Origin: Biomphalaria glabrata
Taxonomy: Eukaryota; Mollusca; Gastropoda; Planorbidae
Direction of reading: 5' to 3'
DNA: 64,000 nt
NCBI RefSeq assembly: GCF_947242115.1
Contig: NC_074715.1
Span: 30,329,827-30,393,826, forward strand
Shown here: one piece after another, positions 22,225-33,067 of the stretch
Numbering within the stretch: the first letter of the stretch is position 1
Layout of the letters: each line of letters starts with the position of its first letter
Program-made: the position numbers and the translations under genes
The notes under the pieces: model-generated
Told to the model about the DNA's origin: nothing
Databases searched by the model: none
The model's input: only the letters and a program-made list of their open reading frames with translations

Positions 22225-23470
22225 GCTGTGGGCAGTGTGAGCCCGAGTTGTATATCTGACATTACAACTAAGGGTGACTTTGTGTTAAGTGTTAGGCACT
22301 TAGTTAGTTAAGAAACGCATTATAGTAAACTGAATTTGAAAGCGACATTTTCTAGTGACGACATAGGTATTGGGTTAGAGATTAGTATTGGAGACTTTTA
22401 GGACAGTTACTTCTAGGCTCTTGAAGGGATAACATCGTTTTAGTGGCTGAGTCGATTGTGGCACATTCTGCATTAAAGCTCGTTATTCTATTTCATCTCG
22501 AGTTACTGTGCATTGATCCTGTTGGTTTTCTTTCTGACGTGATGTGTGTCCTAATAATTCAACTCGCATCAGTAATACACATTACAAGATACTTAAGCAT
22601 CTAGGATTATCAAGGTACTTAAGAAATACTTCAAGTACAACTTTTATACATAAGGCACTAATCTATTTTGTAAATAATGCATTTTCACTGAAATAGTACT
22701 TAATATGTAAAATTGACTATTTGTTTTCCTCTAATAGCTATGAATGAACTATCATATCATATCATATGATTAAACATTTATTACTTTACTGCTTTGTTGT
22801 TAAATACTGTACGTTAGCCCACTGCCATGACTTGATTACTTGTTTGACTTAATTAACGTGCTGGGTTGATAGACTTTCAGGGGTGCGCGGCCAGACGAGA
22901 ATTCAACCCCTACATTAAACACACAGTCCCAGCGTTCAAGTGTGTTTTCATTATCATTATTGCTTTTATTGTGTTTACACGAGTGCAAATTTTTTTAACA
23001 TTTGATCTTTACACTTTTTATGCGAATTTTTTTTTTTTTGAACATCAAAATTTATTTGACCAACAGAAATTAAGATTTCTTTAAACAGAGGCTTAACATT
23101 GTACACTTTTACAGGACGTCGAAAAAACAAATAGACTCGAAAGTTGCAATCTAAGGAACTTCGTCTACAAAGAGACAGTCAAGAGTTATAGGCTCTTGAT
23201 ACTGGAATTATTATCTTAAAAAAAAAAGAGTTGGTAATGGTTTAGAAATAATAATAATAATAAAAAAAATTAACAAGCAAAATAAAAAAAATACTTTTTA
23301 AAAACATAGGTTAACTCCATTTTCTATATTAACCAAATTCTAATAACGCTAGTTACTAGTAGTTGATCAATTTATAGTTTTTTTTAAATTCAGATTCATG
23401 TATGTCACCGACTATGAATAATTGTACAAAATTTCGACTTAATCCGAAAGTGGGAAGTGTGAGATACTAT
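22225..23470. other. Intergenic, nothing firm
   Basis: AT-rich, no supported exon. A family F trace with CGACTTAATCCGAAAGTGGG lies at 23430-23452. Confidence 0.5.
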
Positions 23471-23476
23471 CTACTA

Positions 23477-25258
23477 CGGTGATTCCCAAAGTGGTCTATA
23501 TAGACCCCCAGGGGTCTACGAAGACCTCCAAGGGGTCCACGAAAGTAAAAAACTAAATTGGGGGTCCATGAGATGCTCACGGGGGTCTTCGATAACAGAT
23601 TTCATTTAAGCACATTTTATGTTCACATTCCACTTATGTAATTATTGCATACACTAATATATGATTTGTACCTTCGTTAATCCTTTAAATATTTATCCTG
23701 CTATTCAAATGAAAAATTGTTGTAATTAATTTCAATACTTATTTAAATAGCTTAATTTTGTCTACATGTAACTAATATTTAGAACAAAAAAAAATGTAGA
23801 CAGTACAGCATTAATTATTTAAAATTGGGATTCATTCTTTCCTTGTCGAACAAGCCTAAGTGACTTTTTTTATGACGATATGAACCAGGTTCGCTGGAAG
23901 ATCATCTGAGACAATGCTACCCTGACAAAAATAAAGATTTTAAAAACTTTCGAACACTCAAAAGTTCAAAATAGACCCGCAAAATCATAGTTCGACATCA
24001 TATTGAGAAGATGATGGTTTGTGAGCGTCTTACAAGATTTCGTTTCTTATAGCAAAATACGGAAAACAGCAAAGGTCAAACATTGATTCTACCAGTCGTT
24101 TTACACAAACCTACATCTGTTATTATTAAAAGAATTTCTTTAAGCAACAATACAGTTCAAGGTCGCTTCGGTGGCATGAGTTATAAAATTAAAAGCTTCT
24201 TATGTAAATCTTTGCAAAATACATAAATACAGTTTGGTCTGACAAGGTGTAGCGCTGTGTGCTACAAACTATATAATGGTCACCATCTCATCTCATCTAT
24301 GCCTGTAGTCCCTTCTGGGCATAGGTTACCAACCAGCTTCCTCCAGGCATCTCAGTTCTGGGCGAATCTCTCTAACCGTCGCCACGTATTGCCCATCTGC
24401 TTCCAAATCGCGGATACCTGGAGAACCATCATCACCACCATAAAAAAATCCAGGTATTCATCAATACCTGCCTGATGAAAATTCTTATGATCCGCTGGCC
24501 AGACAAGATCTTGAATGAGGAACTGTGGCAAAGAACAAAGCAGCAGCCCACTGAAGTAGATATCCTTCAGAGACGCTGGAGATGGATAGTTCACACCCTT
24601 CGCAAGCCTGCATCCAACATAACAAGGCAAGCCCTAACCTGTAACCCCCAAGGAAAGAGAAAGAGGGGACGGCCCAGAAATACATGGCGCTAATGGTCAC
24701 CGTCTCCTTATATTTTCTTAGTGTTGACCCACGAAACCTTTCCCATGTTTGGGAATAGTAGCAAGGCAGCAGAGGTTTGAATTCAGTTTTCCTTCTGCTA
24801 GGTGGGTAGCAAGCCAAGGCAAATGAGCCCTTCCTGCTCGAAGTTCACTGGTTTAGGCTCCAGTTACTCACTCGCCTTTGACCCATCTCCTGTTAATGAA
24901 AACAGTTCAGCAGATTCAACATTTGACCCACACGTGAAAGATCAAGAAATACACGAGAAACTCTTCCTTGCGAACCCTTTTACAATGATACTTAAGGCAT
25001 ATTAATTAATTAAATAATATTTAATTTTGGAAAGACTACTTCATAGAACGACAAATTCGTATATTAAACATAATATCCAAAGTTGTGTAGTTTAAAATTA
25101 ATTTTTCACTCCTCAACTCACTACAGTTAGAAGTTTGTTAAAAAAATGTTAATGAATTTGCAAAAATGTGCAAAAATGTGCAAGTTGAGCAGGGGGTCTA
25201 CCGAAAACAAGAAAACATGGCAAGGGGTCTACGAGACAAAAATGTTTGGGAACCACTG
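23477..25258 (+). mobile_element. hAT element A, decayed, interrupted by a LINE
   Basis: It starts CGGTGATTCCCAAAGTGG and ends TTTGGGAACCACTG, an inverted pair. The flanks ATCTACTA and ATCTACAA match at 7 of 8. Around 23880-24170 the plus strand carries a decayed transposase resembling the ZBED5-like hAT group (CYPDKNKDFKNFR; KRISLSNNTVQGRFGG). Sister copies lie at 42388-43896 (-) and 52834-54129 (+). It holds the LINE at 24285-24690. Confidence 0.8.
24285..24690 (-). mobile_element. LINE fragment with 5' inversion
   Basis: Plus-strand 24413-24690 encodes [11 protein letters not shown], then [36 protein letters not shown] and RGRPRNTWR, with one frame change near 24450. The next residues of the same ORF ([10 protein letters not shown], then LRCLEEAGW in a decayed frame) are on the minus strand at 24412-24300. 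Flanks TAATGGTCACC (24274-24284 and 24691-24701) are identical. The minus part ends in an AGATGAGATGAG tail. This is the layout left by twin-primed insertion. Confidence 0.8.
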
Positions 25259-25556
25259 ATCTACAATATATTTACCAGGCTAACAGATTGGGTGAGTTGA
25301 TAGAAGCTTTGTACTAATGACTACGAATACTGTAACCGTGTTCATTTGATCCTAGCAATGATTTCATTATTTTAAAGCTTTTTAATGTCCTGAGAGATAC
25401 TATATAAATGGCACAACGAATGCACAATATCAACTATTAGTTGCCTCAGAGCGGATCTCAGACTGTATATAAACAAAACTAAGAAATCACATCCCTAGTG
25501 CAAGCAAAAATTCAATTAGCCTAAGATTTGGATTAAAGAATTCAATGTTTTTTATT

Positions 25557-26067
25557 CAGGACCGTGGTACTAAGCGAAATGGATTGCGCGGGCCCAGTCT
25601 GGGTAGGGATAAATATAATTAGTGAATATTAAGATTTTGTATTGGAAAATAAATTTGTCTTTGCATTTGATTTATTCTTTACTTAGGACAATATCACGAT
25701 CAAGTTAACTTTACGAACCTTGCATGTAGCAAAGGCATACAGTATAAATCAAAATTCTGTTTCCTACATAGATCACGCTCAAAAGCCATTGCAAGTATTG
25801 CCAAATTGTTCAACCTCTCTTTGCGAATTGTTGACCTCAAGTAATTGAATGACACCCCAATATGACAATTCTGTCTATTTTTCAGGACATTTTTATGATT
25901 TCTTGAGATTTCCATGAGCCCGTGGAAAATCAGGAGGCCACGGGAACACTGTAACATAAGTTATAATGGTTTAATTTAATAATATACACATACAATTAGC
26001 TCGGGGCCTATGAAAATGTGGGACCCACTGCGGCCACATAGGTCGCAGTGGCCTAAGACCGGTCCTG
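25557..26067. mobile_element. hAT-like element with transposase C-terminal trace
   Basis: Ends CAGGACCGTGGTAC and CTAAGACCGGTCCTG are inverted. On the minus strand near 25750-25860 it reads YLRSTIRKERLNNLAILAMA and ERDLCRKQNFD, like the C-terminal dimerisation region of hAT transposases. A clear target duplication was not seen. It is related to 12970-13438 and 42022-42300. Confidence 0.65.
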
Positions 26068-26369
26068 TTCTCATCAATCAATCAAGTTTTAAGAAAAGTG
26101 CGCTCCCTTGTTTCTTGTGCTGAACACACCTGTGACATAAAGTGTCCATTAAAGGTAAAAAGCAACAACTAAGCTACCCGGATATATTTTTCAGGTGTAA
26201 TTTAATAAAAAGATCAGGTGTCAGGTCGACGCGAAGGTGGTTACAAAATCATTTTCCCTCATCTACTTAACCTACTACAAGAGACCGTGACAACAGTGTA
26301 CAGCAAGGCTCGGCAACACGGGGTTCGCGCACCACAAATGGCACACCTTGATTAGACAAAAACAAAACA

Positions 26370-26738
26370 AACAAGGTTACAAAAGACAGTTTGTGTGGAA
26401 ACACTGTCAACGGTCCCGAGGATCAAAGAATAGGTGAAAGTGAATGTAAATTTAGATGTCAACCTGGCCTAACTAGTTCTCCATTTAGACCTTGTGGCAG
26501 ATGATGTAAAGTTCATCTGTTTTTGTGGCCTACGGCTAACGAGGGTGTCATGTAGCCAGCACAACGACCAACCGCTTTTACTTTTCCCCAACTAATGTCA
26601 GGTACCCATTAGAGCTGAGAGGACTCAGAGGCTCCCAAAGATTCCAAAGTTGAAAATCCCAGTCTTCACCAAGATTCGAACCTAGGACCCCCGGTTCGGA
26701 AGCCAAGCGCTTAACCGCTCAGCCACCGCGACTCCCCT
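26370..26738 (-). repeat. tRNA-derived SINE, inverted copy
   Basis: The same SINE as 851-1362, read on the minus strand, with tRNA head near 26738, central domain near 26480-26620 and part of the hairpin tail near 26388-26406. Its upstream flank (to about 26815) also matches the flank of the 851 copy. Confidence 0.8.
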
Positions 26739-26869
26739 GGCCTAACTGATGTCTTATAATTGATCTAATTGTTTTGAAAAGGCTCAAAAAAAAAAATTTC
26801 CGCAATAAAATATTTTTCAAGAAAAATAAATAAATAAAAAGTATTTTATAAAATTAAAATTACATTTTT

Positions 26870-27200
26870 AGCAGCCCCCGAAAGGGGAAAAGACGCTATT
26901 AGTTTTGTGCGAAATGTCTGTCCGTCTGTCCGTCCGTCCCGTTTAGATCTCGTAAACTAGAAAAGATATTGAAAATCCGACATCACAATATTTTAGACCA
27001 TACAAAGTTTTGATGCAACGGCTACTTTTTTTTTTCTGAAAGCGAAAAACCTCATTTTTAAAATCAATTATGCAAAAAGTTTTTTTAAAGAGAAAAAGCT
27101 AATTAGTATGCATTATAAGTTAGACCTAATTTAAAACAAATAGTATTCTTGTAAACTTCATTTTTCTGTAAATATATTTTATTGCGGAAATTTTTTTTTT
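26870..27200 (+). repeat. Family G element
   Basis: It starts GCAGCCCCCGAAAGGGGAAA and runs parallel to 430-770, including AGATCTCGTAAACTAG and GCAACGGCTAC, ending at the same TTTATTGCGGAAATTTT. Confidence 0.75.
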
Positions 27201-27274
27201 TTTTTCAGGATTCGAATAAGAGACTGATCCTTTTCAAAACAATTAGATCAATTATAAGACATCAGTTAGGGCTG

Positions 27275-27443
27275 GGTAGGCGCGGTGGCTGAGCGGTAAA
27301 GCGCTTGGCTTCCGAACCGGGGATCCTGGGTTTGAATCCATGTTCTTTCTGAAAATATTGAAGCCTGCTTGGGTGGACCACTTCGGGGGTCGATTTTGAG
27401 TTTTTGTTTCCACACAAACTTTCTTTTGTAACCTTGTTTTTTT
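27275..27443 (+). repeat. Internally deleted SINE
   Basis: The tRNA head (to TTTGAATCCA, about 27340) is joined directly to the tail (TGTTCTTTCTGAAAATATTG onward, hairpin 27398-27421). About 330 bases of the body present in the 851 copy are missing. Confidence 0.75.
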
Positions 27444-27584
27444 TTAAAAGTATATTTAATGTTTGAGGTCAAAGAGCAGTTTTCGAAAATATTTTCGATA
27501 TATTTAGCACAGCGAACACGAAGTGAGAAAAACGATTTCATTAAGTCTTTTTTTTTTTTTTTGCAAAGCTTTTATCAACTCACT

Positions 27585-27770
27585 CTGTCTGTCTGTCAGG
27601 CTGGTAAAAAGTGTGTACACGTTATTTTCCTAGACCCATTCTCGGATCAAGTTGATACTTTAAACAATTATTTGTTGTATCGAACAAAACATGTATCAAT
27701 AAACAAAAATATTCAATTAGTCAATTAATTATTGGTAATTATTTATTTTCTTTTTTTGATATCGAATAAG
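27585..27770 (-). repeat. Family F copy
   Basis: GTCTGTCTGTCAGG, CCCATTCTCGGATCAAGTTG and AATTATTGGTAATTATT are the family F text in inverted orientation. Confidence 0.6.
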
Positions 27771-27794
27771 GGAAATAAGGTGTGCATCACTGGT

Positions 27795-27937
27795 AGATAT
27801 TGTCTCAAGGACGAAGTTCTTAAGATCTACTTCCGAATCGCCGCGCCATGTATTCCTGTTCCGTCGCCTCTTCCTCTTTCCTTAAGGTTTACGGGTTAGG
27901 GCTTGCCTTGTTATGTTGGATGCAGGCTTACGAAGGG
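27795..27937 (-). mobile_element. LINE fragment, downstream part, split by a hAT
   Basis: On the minus strand it reads [16 protein letters not shown] and RRRNRNTWRGDSEVDLK, the same ORF region as the LINE at 24285. Its upstream part lies at 30418-30468 on the other side of the hAT. Confidence 0.75.
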
Positions 27938-28031
27938 CAGTGGCGTAGCATCCATGGGGCGAAGGGGTTCAATGAACCCGGGCCCACGATCATTAAGGAG
28001 CCCACTCCCGATGGCGCAACAACCATTGCGC

Positions 28032-28177
28032 CAGGGTCAGATTTACCCCTATGCAACATTAGGGCCCCCAAGAAATATTTAGTAGTTATATATAATATCT
28101 GGACTTATAAAAGGGCCCCCAAAACGGCGCCATTTCTCAAACAGCTTAAGGCCTTTTCAACTCTAAATACGGCACTG
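28032..28177 (-). mobile_element. hAT-type MITE, relative of 5095-5249
   Basis: It is the inverted counterpart of the 155-bp MITE: CAGGGTCAGATTTACC at one end, AAATACGGCACTG at the other, GGGCCCCCAAGAAATATTTA inside. Flanks CATTGCGC and CATGGCGA match at 6 of 8. Confidence 0.65.
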
Positions 28178-29089
28178 CATGGCGAGTAGTGGTTTCATTG
28201 CGCCTGGGCCCATGACTAATGACCAAGTGTGACCTACATGAGGGGTGACAACAACGTGGGAGAACAATAATTACAATTTTCTTAAAAGAGTTTTAAAAAT
28301 ATGTAAATTTAAAACGTTGACCCATGCTCCTGGCAGAGTGGCATGCATTAGCGGCTTGAACGTTTATGATGTGAGGGACTGCTTTCGTCAGGTTTATTGT
28401 AATGGTGGTGAAGGATCGTTGGTGGTGACATGTGGGACCTATTCTTTCATTTGGTTTTTCCCATCTATTTTGATAAAACCGTTGATAGTATCATCTTATT
28501 TTTCTGCATTTTTTTTCATTTTTCTATTACCATAAATTTAGACTAAACAATATGTACTACTATACCAGTGGCGTATAATCCATGGCAAAAGTAACATCAT
28601 ATTCTGTTACATAAGGAATCTTTAAAGATATTGAATTTTTAATGTACACTGGACTGTCGTTCGGATGGTCTCGTGTTTATACACTAAGACAGAATCAATG
28701 TGTTTTTTTTCCAACCGAATTAAAAAAAAAAAAGAGCCAACTAATGACTTAATTTCATCAACAACTTGCCAAACCTACAGACACCATGAACGACTGAGAA
28801 CGGTGGGTGATGTCAACAAAGAACACATTGAAGAAGTTGACAATTAGTGACGGAAAGTAATTCATCGCATAGTGAATTTTAGTTTTAACTTTAGCATGTA
28901 ACAACCTTTCATTTAGTGGTCATCGCTAAGATTATAGTTTGGGTGACAAAACTAACAACGACAATTTTTTAGCAGTTGCATACATTCTTAAGAAAAAGCG
29001 AACCTTTACCTTGACCTGCAGATTCAAAACGAGATATCAGACCTGTTGGGCAATCTTGTTTTCTAATCTAATCTTATACTTATATAATA

Positions 29090-29900
29090 CAGACGTTACT
29101 TCAAAAAAGAAGATGATTACGTCCTACGATTCATGCATCTAGTCATGTATGTTAACCAATGACTTAAGTTCTGCCAAGTCACTGGTTTTCCTGCCTGGCT
29201 CAGGCAACCCATTCTATGCTCTAATAACACCAGGGAAGGAGTATTTGTACAAATTTGTCCTAACATATGGAACGAGGAATGTGCCTTTATCTTTGTGTCT
29301 TTCTGGATATTTTTATTAGATTTTGATTTTGTATTTGAAGATTATGGTTCAGTGTTTTATGTATAATTGCTACTTTACTTTTGAGCCTTCTGTCCTGAAG
29401 GCTTTCTAAATTTAGTGATTTTACTAAAGGTGTTACTCTAGTCAAATGTGAGTATTTGTTTTTTTTTTTATGAATCTCACTGCTCTATTTTGTGTCTGTT
29501 CCAGTTTCTTAATGTTTTCTTGAGTTGAGGGGTCCCAAACGGAGGATGCATATTCTATTATTGGCCTAACCAAGGTTAAATAACATTTTAGTTTTATGTT
29601 CTTATTTGATTTATAGAAATTTCTTTTAATAAACACTAATGCTTTTTTGATTTTTTGAAATAGTTTCATCAATATGTGGATTCCATGACAGTTTTTCATT
29701 TATTATAACAACTAGGTATTTTGCGTTTTTAGTCTGTGTTACTTGTTTACCATGAATAAGATAATTGGAATTAATTTGTTTTAGCTTTTTTGTTACTCTT
29801 AATAAGTGACATTTTCAGGGTGGAAAGACATGCTCCAATTTGATTCCCATTTCTGTAATTCATCTAATTCTCTTTGTAAAATGTATGTCTCTTGTGTTGT
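29090..29900 (-). mobile_element. LINE 3' part, decayed
   Basis: The minus-strand frame near 29690-29445 reads KKALVFIKRNFYKSNKNIKL, LVRPIIEYASSVWDPSTQEN and IKKLEQTQNRAVRFIKK, the region after the polymerase core in CR1/L2/Jockey-type LINEs. Downstream, broken frames to about 29160 (LQDRRLKSKV) continue that ORF. The 3' flank (29090-29200) is repeated at 35640-35745. Confidence 0.75.
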
Positions 29901-30417
29901 TTCCATTGTTCTATTGCAAAATATTTAAGGAGATCCAATCTACATCATTTTGACAGGACTCAAGAAGTATTCAAAGTTAATTCAACTAGCATTATTTTCT
30001 GAAATGGTTTTGTGAGTTCCGACGACGAAATATCCAAAGAAATCGCAATCAGAGAGTCATTTGTAGGTTTTTATATTTGTGAGTACCAGAAATCTGCAGA
30101 ATCGGCTGAACTAATACTTCAAGTAATAAACAATCACAATCTTTCTTTAATTTAGGCTACTAGCGAGGCCTAGGCTAGGAAGGTGCCTCCACTTGCGCAT
30201 TATGTTCACTGTGCTACACAGTGCTTCAACTTGGTCTTCAATGGTTCTGTCAGCAGTGGTCATGAAGCTCATTAGAATGTCTTTTAGTTCATGCACCGAT
30301 ACATACAAACTTAGCCACTTATTTTTTTTGTCACACACACAATTTGTCATAAGAGGGGGGAGGGGCCCATTATCATATTATTGAACTCGGGCCCACGGGG
30401 GCCTTGCTACGCCACTG

Positions 30418-30468
30418 GCGAAGGGTGTGACCTATCCATCTCCAGCGTCTCTGAAGATTATCTACTAG
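30418..30468 (-). mobile_element. LINE fragment, upstream part
   Basis: The minus strand reads [16 protein letters not shown], which continues exactly into [10 protein letters not shown] at 27937 once the hAT and one target copy are set aside. Confidence 0.75.
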
Positions 30469-30469
30469 T

Positions 30470-31440
30470 TATAAATATGTCAACAGTGACCTATCAAAGA
30501 AGTAGTTTTCAATGTAAAGAACTAAACATACCATTTGGTTTTTAATAAGTCGTAGTCATATTTGGCTCAAAGAAAACATGAACTACAAACTATCAAAAAC
30601 CATAATCTATCTTCCTCTATACAAACTGTAAAGCAGGATTACATCTGATGACTTTTATTTCATACAAAGCGGCTAGTGTAAACATTGTAAGATTAGTTTA
30701 CATGTAGGTAAAGAGATTACTGTCAATACTACAGCGCAGTAGATATTTTCGATTACCTGTACTGATGTTATTAATTCTTTGAAACTATTTTATACAATTT
30801 ACATAATTTAATTTTTTTTACTTCAACTAAGCAGATAATTAGCTCTGAGTTCAAGCCCTGTTTATAAATTGATACAGATAAGCACTTTTCAGACAATGGC
30901 TGACATTTTATACAAACAAGTATTTTTGTAGTAAGTTTAAAGATAATGTTACAATTATTTACTTGTTACAATAACAATAACACAGGTATAAAACTTGAGT
31001 GGGTGTTTTTTTGTTTTTACAATTGTCATAAAGATCTCCATGTACGTGCTACTCGGAAGTCAGCCGAGCGTTAACTCAAGGGGACAACCGACTAGACAAG
31101 AATAGAACTGCGGAGTTCACATTTTGTATTTTACGTTACGAATCTACATGTTGACATCACAGGCTCCAGTCAGTTGCTGAACTCCAAAACGTAATTTTTG
31201 TTACAAACCAAATGTGAGACCTAATATATCCGTGTTTTGAATAGAAGTGCTGAATCCCGGACATTGAAATTGCATTTATAATTTAAAGAATCGTAAATAA
31301 GTCAACAGTTAAGTGGTCCTTCAATTTAGTGTTAGGACAAAGAAAAACAAAAGTCTTGTTTCTTAAGAACTCATTAGTTTAAATAACAAATCATCTAAGT
31401 CGTGTATTTCTTGGAATTAAATTTTCTTTTTCTTGTGGTT
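30470..31440. other. No gene seen; duplicate of the window start
   Basis: 31074-31290 repeats positions 1-210. A TATAAAA motif sits at 30988-30994, but the first ATG downstream (31040) opens only a 22-codon frame. Confidence 0.45.
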
Positions 31441-31449
31441 TTTTTTTAG

Positions 31450-31730
31450 TATCGATATCTATTTGTACAAAGCTTCTATCAACTCACTGTCTGTCTGGTA
31501 ACAAGTTTGTTCACGTTATTTCTCCCACACTTCCACATCCAATCTAGAATTAAGCTGAAAGTTTGCACAATTATTTCTTTTACCTGACAACACAATAATC
31601 AATGAAAAAAAATAAACGAATAAGTGTTAATTAACTATTGGTAATTAATCATTTTTAGTATCTTGAACAAAGGAAAGAAATCGTACTTGACAGATCTGGT
31701 GGTATAAGTTGAATTAGTCCCATCGGGAAC
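31450..31730 (-). repeat. Family F, left arm of an inverted pair
   Basis: CAACTCACTGTCTGTCTGG, then CACGTTATTTCTCCCACAC and AACTATTGGTAATTAATC, ending near GGTATAAGTTGAAT. The same text, inverted, is at 32740-32970. Confidence 0.65.
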
Positions 31731-31886
31731 TCGAGTGAATTTTTTTTATGCATTTAAAATACGATCATGTAATCATTCACCAAGATACCACCTTCTTCCA
31801 TCCCCCCTTTCCCAACTGGTCCATACAAGTGATAGGATCATAGCGCACTGAGAAAACTAAAAGCTAAACAAAACAATTGGATGGCT

Positions 31887-32045
31887 GCCTGGTCGTGCGG
31901 TTTGCACGCTGGACTGTCGTTCAGATTTATCGATGGTCCCGGGTTCAAACCCTGCCCGCTCCCATCCCCCGTCGTCCTGCGGGAGGTTTGGACTAGGAAG
32001 TAATTGTCTTCAACTCTGAAGGAACATCCGAAACATGTAAAACAA
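31887..32045 (+). repeat. tRNA-derived SINE, head as at 9931, different tail
   Basis: The head GCCTGGTCGTGCGGTTTGCA has B box GGTTCAAACCC (31942-31952). The tail is GGTTTGGACTAGGAAG followed by GAACATCCGAAACATG, not the hairpin tail. Related tail text (GGTTTTGGACTAAAACG, CGCCCGAAAC) is at 50836-50885. Confidence 0.7.
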
Positions 32046-32739
32046 ACAATATTTTACAAACAAACAATTTTATTTCTATCACACAGATTTATCATGTCTA
32101 GGTCACGGGTACATATAATTACATGACTGATCCTAACTAATTGATACAATTACACTTAATATAAGCTTTTTTTTTTTTAAAAAGTTTTTTTTTTTTTGTT
32201 TTTCTAGTTTAAAAATCAAAACTCGATCTTTTATTTATTTTCTTTAATGTGTCTGTATCTGACAGGCAAAGTACTGGCTTGGCTACCTATCAAACATGAA
32301 ACATGAACGAATATTTCTTGAAAGAAAAAGTGAGCCAGTGTTTTAGAAGTCACGTGATAAGTCCATATGGAACGACAACAATTTCTGAAAAAAAAAAATT
32401 TAACAAATATTTAAAACATAATGCATATTTGCAGTAAAAATTGTTTGACTTTCTTCAATAGTAGAACAAAAGACTAAACAAGATAAATACAAATAAAAAA
32501 CAAAACAAACCAAAAACCTTATTTTAAGTGTAGTTTGGATCAGTCCTGAATTTAAGAGCTAAGGCCTTCTCAGCCTCCTCAAGCCAATACGGTAGCCACT
32601 GGGTCAGGCAATTGCTTATGAAATTAGGTTTTATAAAGAAAAAAAAATCAATTTTTATGGTTAAGTCTCACCATTCTTATGGTAAACATGTACATTAAGA
32701 GTTCAATTTTTTTTTCTACAAACAATAATGGGGAATAAT

Positions 32740-32970
32740 TCAACTTATACCACTTTATCAGTCTAGTACAATTTCTTTCCCTTGTTCAAGATACCAAAGA
32801 AAAAATTAATTACCAATAGGTAATTCAAAAATTGCTACATTTGTTGTATTGATTCTTGTGTTTGTAAAAGAAATAATTGCACATTTCAGATAGCTATTGA
32901 GAGAAATAACAAGTAGAAGCATTTACCAGACAGACAGACAGACAGTGAGTTGATATAAGCGTTGTCAACA
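32740..32970 (+). repeat. Family F, right arm of an inverted pair
   Basis: ATTCAACTTATACCACTTTA, TTGTTCAAGATACCAAAG, AATTACCAATAGGTAATT and CAGACAGACAGACAGTGAG are the inverse of 31450-31730. Confidence 0.65.
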
Positions 32971-33067
32971 AAAAAACCAACTCTAACGTAGGTTTCAATG
33001 CTTAGACAGTTACATCTGCATTCATTTGATCAAAGTTGTTTTATTACAATTAATATTACGTTGACAT

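Larger units (their letters stand above)
27938..30417. mobile_element. hAT-like element inserted into a LINE
   Basis: Ends CAGTGGCGTAGCATCC and CTTGCTACGCCACTG are inverted. The flanks ACGAAGGG (27930-27937) and GCGAAGGG (30418-30425) match at 7 of 8. Both flanks belong to one LINE ORF. It contains a MITE (28032-28177) and a second LINE (about 29090-29900), so its 2.5 kb is largely later cargo. Confidence 0.75.
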
